Positions 7,869 to 15,588 of a stretch of DNA of 29,072 bases are shown one piece after another (within the stretch, counting starts at the first letter, position 1; each line of letters opens with the position of its first letter). The DNA lies in assembly GCA_036703315.1 (NCBI GenBank), contig DATNPH010000246.1, positions 1-29,072 on the forward strand. The letters are read 5' to 3'. The notes under the pieces were generated by a model. The model worked only from the letters and a program-made list of their open reading frames with translations. It did no database searches and was not told the origin of the DNA. This stretch comes from DATNPH01 sp036703315 (GTDB lineage Bacteria > Cyanobacteriota > Cyanobacteriia > Cyanobacteriales > Coleofasciculaceae). The position numbers were made by a program, and so were the translations under genes.

Positions 7869-9944
7869 GTGGCACGTACCATCCCGCTGGAGAGAGTACG
7901 CAATATCGGAATTGCAGCGCATATTGATGCGGGCAAAACAACAACAACAGAACGCATCCTGTTTTACTCAGGAATGGTTCACAAAATCGGTGAAGTCCAT
8001 GAGGGAACAGCCGTAACAGACTGGATGGAGCAAGAGCGGGAGCGGGGAATTACCATCACTGCCGCAGCCATCAGCACGAGCTGGAAGGATCATCGCATTA
8101 ATATCATTGATACACCGGGTCACGTTGACTTCACGATTGAAGTTGAGCGTTCGATGCGGGTATTGGACGGCGTGATCGCAGTGTTCTGCTCAGTAGGTGG
8201 TGTACAGCCTCAATCTGAAACAGTCTGGCGGCAGGCTGATCGCTATAAGGTTCCGCGCATCGCGTTCATCAACAAGATGGATCGAACGGGTGCAAATTAC
8301 TTCAAGGTATACAACCAACTGCGCGATCGGCTGAGAGCAAATGCTGTTCCAATCCAAATTCCCATTGGTAGCGAAAGTGACTTGAGGGGAATTGTAGACT
8401 TGGTTCGGATGCGAGCCACGATTTACGCCAACGACTTAGGAACAGATATTGAAGACACTGAAATTCCTGAAGAAGTCCAGGCTCAGGCAGAAGAATTTCG
8501 TGCCAAGTTGATCGAGTCGGTTGCCGAAACTGATGAAGCACTAATTGAAAAGTACCTCGAAGGTGAAGAACTCACCGAAGATGAAATTCGTGAGGCAATT
8601 CGTAAAGGAACAATTGCAGGGACAATCGTACCTGTGCTTTGTGGTTCCGCTTTTAAGAACAAAGGTGTTCAGCTGCTGCTGGATGCCGTTGTCGATTACC
8701 TACCGGCTCCTATCGATATTGCAGCAATTCAGGGTACCCTGTCAGACGGTACAGTGGCTGAAAGAGCAGCTGATGATCAAGCCCCAATGTCAGCTCTCGC
8801 CTTCAAGATTATGTCAGACCCGTTTGGTCGTTTAACCTTCCTACGGGTCTACTCAGGGATCTTGAAAAAAGGTAGCTACGTCCTCAACTCCAGCAAGAAT
8901 CAGAAGGAACGCATTTCTCGCTTAATTGTCTTGAAAGCGAACGAACGGATTGAGGTGGATGAGCTGCGTGCTGGGGACTTGGGAGCTGCCCTCGGCCTGA
9001 AGAATACCTTTACTGGCGATACCATCTGCGACGATACAGCACCGGTCGTTCTGGAATCTTTGTTTATCCCAGAACCAGTTATCTCAGTAGCTGTGGAACC
9101 GAAAACGAAGCAAGATATGGAGAAGCTATCGAAAGCACTCCAATCCTTATCGGAAGAAGACCCGACCTTCCGCGTCCATATTGACTCAGAAACTAACCAA
9201 ACCGTGATTGCGGGAATGGGTGAGCTGCACCTGGAAATTCTGGTAGACCGGATGCTCCGAGAATTCAAGGTAGAAGCTAACGTTGGTGCACCTCAAGTTG
9301 CCTACCGTGAAACCATTCGCAAATCCGTTAAAACTGAAGGCAAATTTATTCGCCAAAGTGGCGGTAAAGGACAGTACGGTCACGTCGTAATTGAATTGGA
9401 GCCAGGAGATCCGGGTAGCGGGTTTGAATTTGTCTCCAAGATTGTGGGTGGGTCAATACCAAAAGAGTACATCTCTCCCGCTGAACAGGGGATGAAAGAA
9501 AAATGCGAATCCGGAATCTTAGCTGGGTATCCTGTCATTGATCTAAAAGTCACCCTGGTCGATGGGTCTTATCACGAGGTAGACTCTTCGGAAATGGCAT
9601 TTAAAATTGCTGGGTCAATGGCAATTCAAGATGCCGTACACAAGGCTTCGCCGGTACTCTTAGAGCCTATGATGAAAGTTGAAGTTGAAGTTCCTGAAGA
9701 CTTCCTTGGAGATGTCATGGGTGACCTCAACTCCCGCCGTGGTCAAATAGAAGGCATGGGCACTGAATCGGGCCTTGCCAAAGTCACTGCAAAGGTTCCA
9801 CTAGCAGAGATGTTTGGCTATGCTACAGATATCCGATCTAAGACCCAAGGTCGAGGTATCTTCTCGATGGAGTTTAGCCAATACGATGAGGTGCCTCGCA
9901 ACGTGGCTGAAGCCATCATCGCTAAGAGCAAAGGGAACGCATAA
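7869..9944 (+). CDS. fusA: Elongation factor G
   Basis: 691 residues. It is the translocation GTPase. The GTP-binding motifs are all present: AHIDAGKTTTTERIL (G1, residues 17-31), DTPGHVDF (G3) and NKMDR (G4). Domains II-V follow, with MGELHLEILVDR and the late SRRGQIEGMG motif intact. The start is GTG at 7869, chosen because a strong AAGGAGG lies 5-11 bases upstream and MARTIPLERVRNIGI is the usual N-terminus. It is 23 bases from tufA, so the two are co-transcribed. Confidence 0.98.
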   Translation: MARTIPLERVRNIGIAAHIDAGKTTTTERILFYSGMVHKIGEVHEGTAVTDWMEQERERGITITAAAISTSWKDHRINIIDTPGHVDFTIEVERSMRVLDGVIAVFCSVGGVQPQSETVWRQADRYKVPRIAFINKMDRTGANYFKVYNQLRDRLRANAVPIQIPIGSESDLRGIVDLVRMRATIYANDLGTDIEDTEIPEEVQAQAEEFRAKLIESVAETDEALIEKYLEGEELTEDEIREAIRKGTIAGTIVPVLCGSAFKNKGVQLLLDAVVDYLPAPIDIAAIQGTLSDGTVAERAADDQAPMSALAFKIMSDPFGRLTFLRVYSGILKKGSYVLNSSKNQKERISRLIVLKANERIEVDELRAGDLGAALGLKNTFTGDTICDDTAPVVLESLFIPEPVISVAVEPKTKQDMEKLSKALQSLSEEDPTFRVHIDSETNQTVIAGMGELHLEILVDRMLREFKVEANVGAPQVAYRETIRKSVKTEGKFIRQSGGKGQYGHVVIELEPGDPGSGFEFVSKIVGGSIPKEYISPAEQGMKEKCESGILAGYPVIDLKVTLVDGSYHEVDSSEMAFKIAGSMAIQDAVHKASPVLLEPMMKVEVEVPEDFLGDVMGDLNSRRGQIEGMGTESGLAKVTAKVPLAEMFGYATDIRSKTQGRGIFSMEFSQYDEVPRNVAEAIIAKSKGNA

Positions 9945-9967
9945 CAAGGAAAAGGAATACGTAATTC

Positions 9968-11197
9968 ATGGCACGCGCAAAGTTTGAACGGACTAAACCC
10001 CACGTCAACATCGGTACAATTGGTCACGTAGACCACGGCAAAACCACGCTGACCGCCGCGATTACAATGACCCTGGCAGCGACGGGTCAAGCGCAAGCGA
10101 GGAAGTACGATGAAATTGATGCGGCACCAGAGGAAAAGGCGCGGGGCATTACGATTAATACCGCCCACGTTGAGTATGAAACCGAAAAACGTCACTATGC
10201 TCACGTCGATTGTCCAGGGCACGCTGACTATGTGAAAAACATGATCACGGGGGCGGCTCAAATGGACGGAGCGATCCTCGTGGTGTCAGCCGCTGATGGT
10301 CCAATGCCTCAGACCCGGGAACATATCCTCTTAGCCAAGCAGGTTGGTGTACCTAGCCTAGTCGTCTTCTTGAATAAGCAAGACATGGTGGACGACGAAG
10401 AACTGCTGGAACTGGTGGAACTGGAAGTCCGTGAACTCCTCAGTAGTTATGAATTTGATGGGGATAACATCCCTATCGTTGCCGGTTCGGCGTTGCAGGC
10501 TTTAGAAGTAATGGCTAGCAACCCGAAAACTCCAAGGGGTGAAAATGAGTGGGTCGATAAGATCCACGCCTTGATGGATGAGGTGGATTCTTACATTCCT
10601 ACTCCTGAGCGGGATGTGGATAAGCCTTTCCTAATGGCAGTAGAAGATGTCTTCACCATCACAGGTCGGGGTACGGTAGCAACAGGTCGGATTGAGCGGG
10701 GCAAAGTCAAAATCGGCGATAAAGTCGTGTTGGTGGGAATTAGGGACACTCGCGAGACAACAGTCACGGGTATTGAGATGTTCAAGAAGAGTCTCGATGA
10801 AGGACTGGCTGGCGATAATGCGGGAATTCTGCTCCGAGGGATTGAAAAAAAGGATATTGAGCGAGGAATGGTACTTGCCAAGCCGGGTTCAATTACCCCT
10901 CATACTCAGTTTGAGTCTGAAGTGTACGTCCTGAAGCCCGCAGAAGGCGGGCGGCATACTCCCTTCTTCTCTGGCTACCGCCCTCAGTTCTACGTGCGTA
11001 CCACCGACGTTACCGGTACCATCAATGCCTTTACGGCTGACGATGGTAGCCAACCAGAAATGGTGATGCCCGGAGATCGCATCAAAATGACAGTGGAGCT
11101 AATTAACCCCATTGCCATTGAACAAGGAATGCGCTTCGCTATTCGTGAAGGTGGTCGAACCATTGGTGCGGGTGTCGTTTCAAAAATCCTCAAGTAA
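9968..11197 (+). CDS. tufA: Elongation factor Tu
   Basis: 409 residues, the usual cyanobacterial length. It delivers aminoacyl-tRNA to the ribosome as a GTP complex. Motifs are GHVDHGKTTL, DCPGHADYVKNM and NKQDM, with the beta-barrel domains II and III after them, ending GAGVVSKILK. AAGGAAAAGG lies upstream of the ATG. The gene is followed by a strong stem-loop (11218-11249) before rpsJ, so rpsJ may receive only part of the operon transcript. Confidence 0.98.
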   Translation: MARAKFERTKPHVNIGTIGHVDHGKTTLTAAITMTLAATGQAQARKYDEIDAAPEEKARGITINTAHVEYETEKRHYAHVDCPGHADYVKNMITGAAQMDGAILVVSAADGPMPQTREHILLAKQVGVPSLVVFLNKQDMVDDEELLELVELEVRELLSSYEFDGDNIPIVAGSALQALEVMASNPKTPRGENEWVDKIHALMDEVDSYIPTPERDVDKPFLMAVEDVFTITGRGTVATGRIERGKVKIGDKVVLVGIRDTRETTVTGIEMFKKSLDEGLAGDNAGILLRGIEKKDIERGMVLAKPGSITPHTQFESEVYVLKPAEGGRHTPFFSGYRPQFYVRTTDVTGTINAFTADDGSQPEMVMPGDRIKMTVELINPIAIEQGMRFAIREGGRTIGAGVVSKILK

Positions 11198-11217
11198 CGC
11201 ACTGTTGTAGCTTGAGC

Positions 11218-11249
11218 AGGAGCAGAGAAGTAAAGGCTTTTCTGCTCCT
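11218..11249 (+). terminator. Stem-loop after tufA, likely terminator or attenuator
   Basis: AGGAGCAGAGAAG (11218-11230) pairs with CTTTTCTGCTCCT (11237-11249) over 13 positions with one G-U pair and a 6-base loop. TATTTCTCT follows. It begins 21 bases after the tufA stop codon. Confidence 0.65.
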
Positions 11250-11297
11250 TATTTCTCTGAGCTTGATTAGAACAACAAGGATGAGCACAAAGTTGTG

Positions 11298-11319
11298 TGA
11301 CGTGTAATCTTTCACGTCA
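11298..11319 (+). other. Inverted repeat between tufA and rpsJ
   Basis: TGACGTG (11298-11304), an 8-base loop, then CACGTCA (11313-11319), with outer AGTTG/CAACT able to extend it. GTTTTC follows. It is a second stem in the 240-base tufA-rpsJ spacer and could be a terminator, an operator or part of an rpsJ leader. Confidence 0.4.
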
Positions 11320-11320
11320 G

Positions 11321-11341
11321 TTTTCAACTCAAAACTCAAGA
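11321..11341. repeat. Three heptamer units, STRR-like
   Basis: TTTTCAA, CTCAAAA, CTCAAGA lie head to tail. The same unit family occurs at 27785-27812. Confidence 0.4.
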
Positions 11342-11437
11342 AGCGATACCTAGCATTGGGCACAAAAATTAGGGTACAAGCCACTGTCCCTACACAACTT
11401 TCTATTCAGACTATTCAGAACCTAGACAACTAAAAAA

Positions 11438-11755
11438 ATGGCAACCATTCAGCAACAAAAAATTCGCATTCGTCTGAAAGCATTTGATCGGCGGCTGCTT
11501 GACACCTCTTGCGAGAAGATTGTAGATACAGCTAACCGGACAAATGCCACAGCGATTGGTCCTATTCCCTTACCAACACGGCGTCGGATCTACTGTGTTT
11601 TGCGATCGCCCCACGTTGATAAAGATTCACGGGAACACTTTGAAACACGGACTCACCGACGCATTATCGACATTTACCAGCCTTCTTCTAAAACCATCGA
11701 CGCCCTGATGAAACTAGATTTACCTGCTGGTGTGGATATTGAAGTCAAGCTCTAA
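11438..11755 (+). CDS. rpsJ: 30S ribosomal protein S10
   Basis: 105 residues, normal length. It is a 30S head protein that also serves transcription antitermination as NusE. IRLKAFDRRLLD, GPIPLPTRRRIYCVLRSPHVDK and DSREHFETRTHRRIIDIY are typical. In cyanobacteria rpsJ follows tufA at the end of the str operon instead of leading the S10 operon, and that order is seen here. The tufA-rpsJ spacer is 240 bases with two stem-loops, so rpsJ may also have its own promoter. No clear Shine-Dalgarno sequence precedes the ATG. Confidence 0.98.
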   Translation: MATIQQQKIRIRLKAFDRRLLDTSCEKIVDTANRTNATAIGPIPLPTRRRIYCVLRSPHVDKDSREHFETRTHRRIIDIYQPSSKTIDALMKLDLPAGVDIEVKL

Positions 11756-11803
11756 CCTTTAACTCCAACAAGTTTTTTCAGAGGTTTTGCCATCTAAGTG
11801 ACG

Positions 11804-11850
11804 CTTTAACGGGTTTTTCTGGTTCTTGTCCCAGAAGAAATCCGTTAAAG
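11804..11850. other. Long imperfect inverted repeat between rpsJ and the LON gene
   Basis: The left arm at 11804-11822 (starts CTTTAACGGG, ends TTCTGG) pairs with the right arm at 11831-11850 (CCAGAAGAAATCCGTTAAAG), about 18 of 20 positions with an 8-base loop. There is no T run after it on the plus strand. It may end the str operon transcript by another route or be a small palindromic repeat. Confidence 0.45.
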
Positions 11851-11889
11851 TAAGTAAAGAAGCGCAGTTACCCTTTTAACCAAGGCACA

Positions 11890-12531
11890 ATGGCATCCTC
11901 TTCCTCAATAGCTGTTAGAGAACTCCCTTTATTTCCACTGCCTGAAGTGGTTCTGTTTCCAGGGCGTCCTCTTCCCCTACACATTTTTGAATTTCGCTAC
12001 CGAATCATGATGAACACGATTTTGGATAGCGATCGCCGATTTGGGGTGTTGATGTGGGACCCAGTTCAAGGGCAACCGGCTGCTGTTGGTTGTTGTGCTG
12101 AAATCATCCACTTCCAGCGTCTACCGGATGACCGGATGAAAGTATTAACCCTTGGGCAGCAGCGGTTTCGCGTTTTAGAGTATGTCCGCGAAAAGCCCTA
12201 CCGTATTGGACTGGTGGAATGGATTGAAGATCAGCCACCAGAAAAAGACCTAAGAACATTGGCTACGGAAGTCGAACAACTACTGCGAGATGTCGTACAT
12301 CTCTCTGCCAAGTTGACCGATCAGAAAATCGAATTACCAGAAGACTTGCCTGATCTACCAATTGAATTATCTTACTGGGTTGCCAGCAATCTCTACGGTG
12401 TAGCCTCAGAACAGCAAACGCTTTTAGAGATGCAGAATACAGCAACACGTCTGAAGCGCGAATCCGAAATTCTTACCTCAACCCGCAATCATTTGGCAGC
12501 ACGTACAGCTCTCAAGGATGCCTTGAAGTAA
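11890..12531 (+). CDS. LON N-terminal substrate-binding domain protein
   Basis: 213 residues consisting only of the LON substrate-binding domain. It opens with RELPLFPLPEVVLFPGRPLPLHIFEFRYR, the family signature, and continues to GQQRFRVLEY and a helical C-terminus. The AAA+ ATPase and Ser-Lys protease domains of Lon are absent, so it cannot be a protease. Such stand-alone LON-domain proteins are widespread in cyanobacteria; their role is unknown, possibly substrate recognition or ubiquitin-ligase-like adaptor function by analogy. It contains one HIP1 octamer. It has its own leader after the inverted repeat at 11804-11850. Confidence 0.88.
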   Translation: MASSSSIAVRELPLFPLPEVVLFPGRPLPLHIFEFRYRIMMNTILDSDRRFGVLMWDPVQGQPAAVGCCAEIIHFQRLPDDRMKVLTLGQQRFRVLEYVREKPYRIGLVEWIEDQPPEKDLRTLATEVEQLLRDVVHLSAKLTDQKIELPEDLPDLPIELSYWVASNLYGVASEQQTLLEMQNTATRLKRESEILTSTRNHLAARTALKDALK

Positions 12532-12597
12532 TAAGGTACTGATGCAGTAGTTTTGTGCAAATATATTTTTTCCTGAATAAGACTCAATCAAGAAAAC

Positions 12598-12621
12598 AGA
12601 GACGCGATTAGTCGCGTCTCT
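12598..12621 (-). terminator. Perfect stem-loop, terminator for pheA; also a dispersed palindrome
   Basis: AGAGACGCGA-ttag-TCGCGTCTCT is a perfect 10-base stem with a 4-base loop. On the minus strand it is followed by CTGTTTTCTTG, so it suits termination of pheA, whose stop is 49 bases upstream. The GAGACGCG palindrome resembles a dispersed repeat I recall from many cyanobacterial genomes, so it may be a mobile repeat used as a terminator. Confidence 0.65.
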
Positions 12622-12669
12622 AAAAGCTTTTATTCCCAAGTTAAAAGAAGTAAGCGTTGCTCGCACATT

Positions 12670-13533
12670 TTAACTTTCAATGACACTATGGGAGTCAACT
12701 GATAAGACATTGTAGCTACCAAATATTTTGAGAATTTCTGTGTAAGAGGCTAATTCTGAAAGAGCCGTTTGAACAGAATCTTGAGAAGCATTGGCTTCGA
12801 TATCAATAAAGAAAAGATACTCACCCAGCGATCGCTTCGTGGGGCGAGACTCAATGCGACTCATGTTAATCCCTTTGCTGGCAAACACTTGGAGTGGCTT
12901 GACAAGGACTCCAGGCACATTGGCCGGCAAGCTAAAAGCCAAGGAAGTGTGACTGCCGCCAGGGGAAGGTTGCTTGCCTAAAACCCAAAACCGCGTAGAG
13001 TTGTCGGGAAAGTCATTGATGGCAGAGGCTAGTACTGGCAGATTGTAAAGCTGTGCTGCCCGTTGAGAGGTGATCACCCCTGCCGTATAGTCTTCATCCA
13101 GATACTGTAGTGCCTCCGTCGTCGAATTTCCCGGCACTAGTTGTGCTGATGGTAGAAACTTCTCCAGCCACTCCTGACATTGCGCCAGAGCTTGCGGATG
13201 TGAATGAACCGTTTGAATTGCCTCTAGGGTTGATGCTCGTGATAGCAGAGCATGTCTTATTGGCAACACCAGAGCCTGTTGAATTTGCAGTATATCAAGT
13301 TGCCACAGCATATCTAGTGTGATAACAACACTGCCTTCAATCGAATTTTCCACCGGAACAACGGCTAAATCAGCTTGTCTGTTTGCCAGCGCCTTTACAG
13401 TTTGGGCGATGCTGGGATAAGGACATAACAAAGATTCTCCACCCGTTTCTCTTTCAAGAGTGCGAGCATAAGCTAGGGCAGCCGCTTCTGTGTAAGTACC
13501 TGCTGGTCCTAGATAAGCAATGGAGATTGACAT
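12670..13533 (-). CDS. pheA: Prephenate dehydratase
   Basis: 287 residues from the ATG at 13533. It converts prephenate to phenylpyruvate in phenylalanine synthesis. It begins MSISIAYLGPAGTYTEAAAL, the standard N-terminus; a longer frame to 13593 adds 20 residues that do not fit the family. VPVENSIEGSVV and the catalytic DNSTRFWVLG follow. A C-terminal ACT domain (about residues 200-275) carries ESRPTKRSLGEYLFFIDIE, the phenylalanine-binding signature, so feedback inhibition is expected. There is no chorismate mutase domain: it is the monofunctional type. A terminator-like stem lies after the stop at 12598-12621. Confidence 0.95.
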   Translation of the reverse strand: MSISIAYLGPAGTYTEAAALAYARTLERETGGESLLCPYPSIAQTVKALANRQADLAVVPVENSIEGSVVITLDMLWQLDILQIQQALVLPIRHALLSRASTLEAIQTVHSHPQALAQCQEWLEKFLPSAQLVPGNSTTEALQYLDEDYTAGVITSQRAAQLYNLPVLASAINDFPDNSTRFWVLGKQPSPGGSHTSLAFSLPANVPGVLVKPLQVFASKGINMSRIESRPTKRSLGEYLFFIDIEANASQDSVQTALSELASYTEILKIFGSYNVLSVDSHSVIES

Positions 13534-13991
13534 AAAAAGTACACTTAACCTCAGTGAATATCTTTTTAACCGTTCTGCGTAATACGATATCAAACGGTGA
13601 GAACCAGACTGAGAGAGCGATATATTTTTCTACCAAAACATTGATAGTTACAAAGATTTCTGTGAACTTTTTTGTAGGATTCTTGAACAGGCAAAATCTT
13701 CTCCTCTTTAAGATTTCTCTACCTCTGCCTCTTCTATCGTCAACAGCTTCTCCGTCCTAGGAAATAAGCTCTTAGAGTTATACCCAGCTTCCTCAGAGAT
13801 TACTTAAGAAAGATGAGTCGTTAATGTACGAATTTTTACGATTGTATAACGATTAAGTGGCTGCTGCGGTCTGATTTAAATCACCAGACAGTATGAGCAA
13901 AATTAGAAATAAATTTCTAATTATTAAAAAAATGTAAAGTAAATCAAGTAAAATCTCATAAGAAGCCTACAAGCTTACCGCTTCCCTAATT
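13534..13991. other. Divergent intergenic region pheA / DUF1997 gene
   Basis: 458 bases, AT-rich. I see no ORF worth calling. It holds an AT-rich palindrome (13901-13922), GATTTAAATC at 13873-13882, and a weak pheA promoter candidate on the minus strand: TTGATA (13593-13588), an 18-base spacer, then TTAAAA (13569-13564). Confidence 0.4.
13901..13922. promoter_or_regulatory. AT-rich 22-base palindrome upstream of DUF1997 gene
   Basis: AATTAGAAAT (13901-13910), two central A, then ATTTCTAATT (13913-13922). The 10-base arms are perfect. It lies 70 bases before the ATG at 13992 and could be an operator for that gene; AT-rich composition makes chance more likely than usual. Confidence 0.3.
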
Positions 13992-14582
13992 ATGAACAGC
14001 CAGTTTGTTGCATCCCAGTCTGTTGAAATTACTGTGCCGGAACAGCCCGTCCCAATTCAGCACTATTTGCGTCAGCCTCAGCGCCTTGTCCATGCGATCG
14101 CCGATCACAATCGGATGGAACAACTAAGTCAAGATTGTTTTCGTCTGAAAATGCGTCCTTTGGAGTTCCTGTCGTTGAAATTTGAACCGAGAGTAGACCT
14201 AAAAGTTTGGACAGACTCTGACGGCACAGTTCATCTAAAATCTATAGGCTGTGAAATGCGAGGTCTTGAGTATATTAATCAACGTTTCGCCCTTGACTTG
14301 AAAGGGAAGCTTTATTCCTGTCAAACCAATGGAGTTACAAAACTCGAAGGAAGAGCGGATTTAAAAGTTAACGTCGATATACCCCTTCCTTTTTCCCTCA
14401 CTCCCAAGCCAATTTTAGAAGCTACTGGTAATAGTTTGCTCAAAAGCGTTTTGGTGAGAATTAAGCAGAAATTGATGCACCAGCTGTTATTGGATTATCG
14501 TCAATGGGCGAGTCAAGACACAAAAACAAAAATTCACACTCAAACACAGCAGCTATCACCCGTTGATAATCCGATAGTCTAA
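13992..14582 (+). CDS. DUF1997 family protein
   Basis: 196 residues. It matches the DUF1997 family of cyanobacteria and chloroplasts: HYLRQPQRLVHAI, CFRLKMRPLEFLSLKFEPRVDLKVW, a middle with GCEMRGLEYINQRFALDLKG, and the C-terminal half VNVDIPLPFSLTPKPILEATGNSLL followed by KQKLMHQLLLDYRQW. There is no signal peptide or membrane segment. The function is unknown; the fold is probably a lipid-binding START/SRPBCC-like shape, which is inference only. It is monocistronic, in a gap between genes on the opposite strand. Confidence 0.85.
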   Translation: MNSQFVASQSVEITVPEQPVPIQHYLRQPQRLVHAIADHNRMEQLSQDCFRLKMRPLEFLSLKFEPRVDLKVWTDSDGTVHLKSIGCEMRGLEYINQRFALDLKGKLYSCQTNGVTKLEGRADLKVNVDIPLPFSLTPKPILEATGNSLLKSVLVRIKQKLMHQLLLDYRQWASQDTKTKIHTQTQQLSPVDNPIV

Positions 14583-14811
14583 GAATTTTTAGGAGTGCAT
14601 CCGTTCACCTGCATGGCGTCAGTTGTACTTTTGACTTTAATGTGAAAATCGGGCGTGGGGGAAGAGAGCTTTTCATCTTCCTTGTGTAGGTTAGCAACGC
14701 ATTAGTGATAAAAGTAGCATCAGCGTAAGCCTAGTTCAAGGACATCTAACCTGAATATAGCGAGTGGCGAGTGGGGAAGAGAAATTTTCTTTGTTCGTGG
14801 TGTACTCGCGT

Positions 14812-15513
14812 TCATGAAGGTCTAACTGACACGTTTATTTGTTGTATAACCTGACAGGGGCTAAAAGACCTGCGGTGCAGACGAGAAGGACCATTTTGTT
14901 GGAGTGCTATTCGATGTCCCTGTGTACCATAACCCTTATTTGCAACTAAATCATACTCTGGATACTTCGTGGCAAAACGCACTATTAACTCATCGCGCCA
15001 CACTTTAGCAACAATACTAGCAGCAGCAATTTCTAGCGATCGCTCATCCCCTTTAACCATAGTTTGTTGGAGTACAGATAAGTTGGGCAGAGATTGTTTA
15101 CCATCAACTAAACAAATATCAGGTTGGACTTTCAACTTAAGAACAGCCCGTTTCATTGCTAACAAAGACGCCTGCAAAATATTTATTTGGTCGATTTCGA
15201 AGCTAGTTGCATAGCCAATTCGCCAATCTAGTGCCAACCGTTGAATTTCCTGAGCCAGCTTTATGCGTCGCAGACAAGATACCTGTTTGCTATCTTTAAC
15301 ACCGGCAAGGGCAAGTTGTGGCAGAGCAGATGCTGGTAAAATCACGGCTGCCGCCACTACTGGTCCAAACAAAGCACCCCTGCCCACTTCGTCTACACCG
15401 GCAACTAACCTTTGTGTACCCGATAAATTTGGCAGTTCACAAACGTTAAATTGCCACTGAGGTTTTGGGTGCAGGGTAACGCCAGGGGTATCTTTTTTTT
15501 CCTCTACCGGCAT
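14812..15513 (-). CDS. rnhB: Ribonuclease HII
   Basis: 233 residues. It cleaves the RNA strand of RNA-DNA hybrids and removes single ribonucleotides from DNA. The catalytic motif VAGVDEVGRGALFGPVVAAAVIL (Asp/Glu pair, residues about 41-42) is present, then CLVDGKQ and KGDERSLEIAAASIVAKVWRD with the other acidic residues. The first 30 or so residues are a variable extension. It lies 75 bases downstream of rne on the same strand; rne-rnhB is the usual cyanobacterial operon order. Confidence 0.95.
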   Translation of the reverse strand: MPVEEKKDTPGVTLHPKPQWQFNVCELPNLSGTQRLVAGVDEVGRGALFGPVVAAAVILPASALPQLALAGVKDSKQVSCLRRIKLAQEIQRLALDWRIGYATSFEIDQINILQASLLAMKRAVLKLKVQPDICLVDGKQSLPNLSVLQQTMVKGDERSLEIAAASIVAKVWRDELIVRFATKYPEYDLVANKGYGTQGHRIALQQNGPSRLHRRSFSPCQVIQQINVSVRPS

Positions 15514-15588
15514 AACCTTGGCTCCCTATCAACTTGAAAAATGAGAAACGTTTGATGAAATTTTAACTCTTAGCTGATCGTCGAATCT

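Noticed and set aside
11190..11384. Minus-strand open frame of 64 codons between tufA and rpsJ
   Set aside because: It runs antisense through the terminator-like stems and has no family motif.
13588..13760. Open frames on both strands upstream of pheA, including a 20-residue N-terminal extension of pheA
   Set aside because: The family N-terminus starts at MSISIAYLGPAGTY; the extra residues and the small frames show no conserved features.
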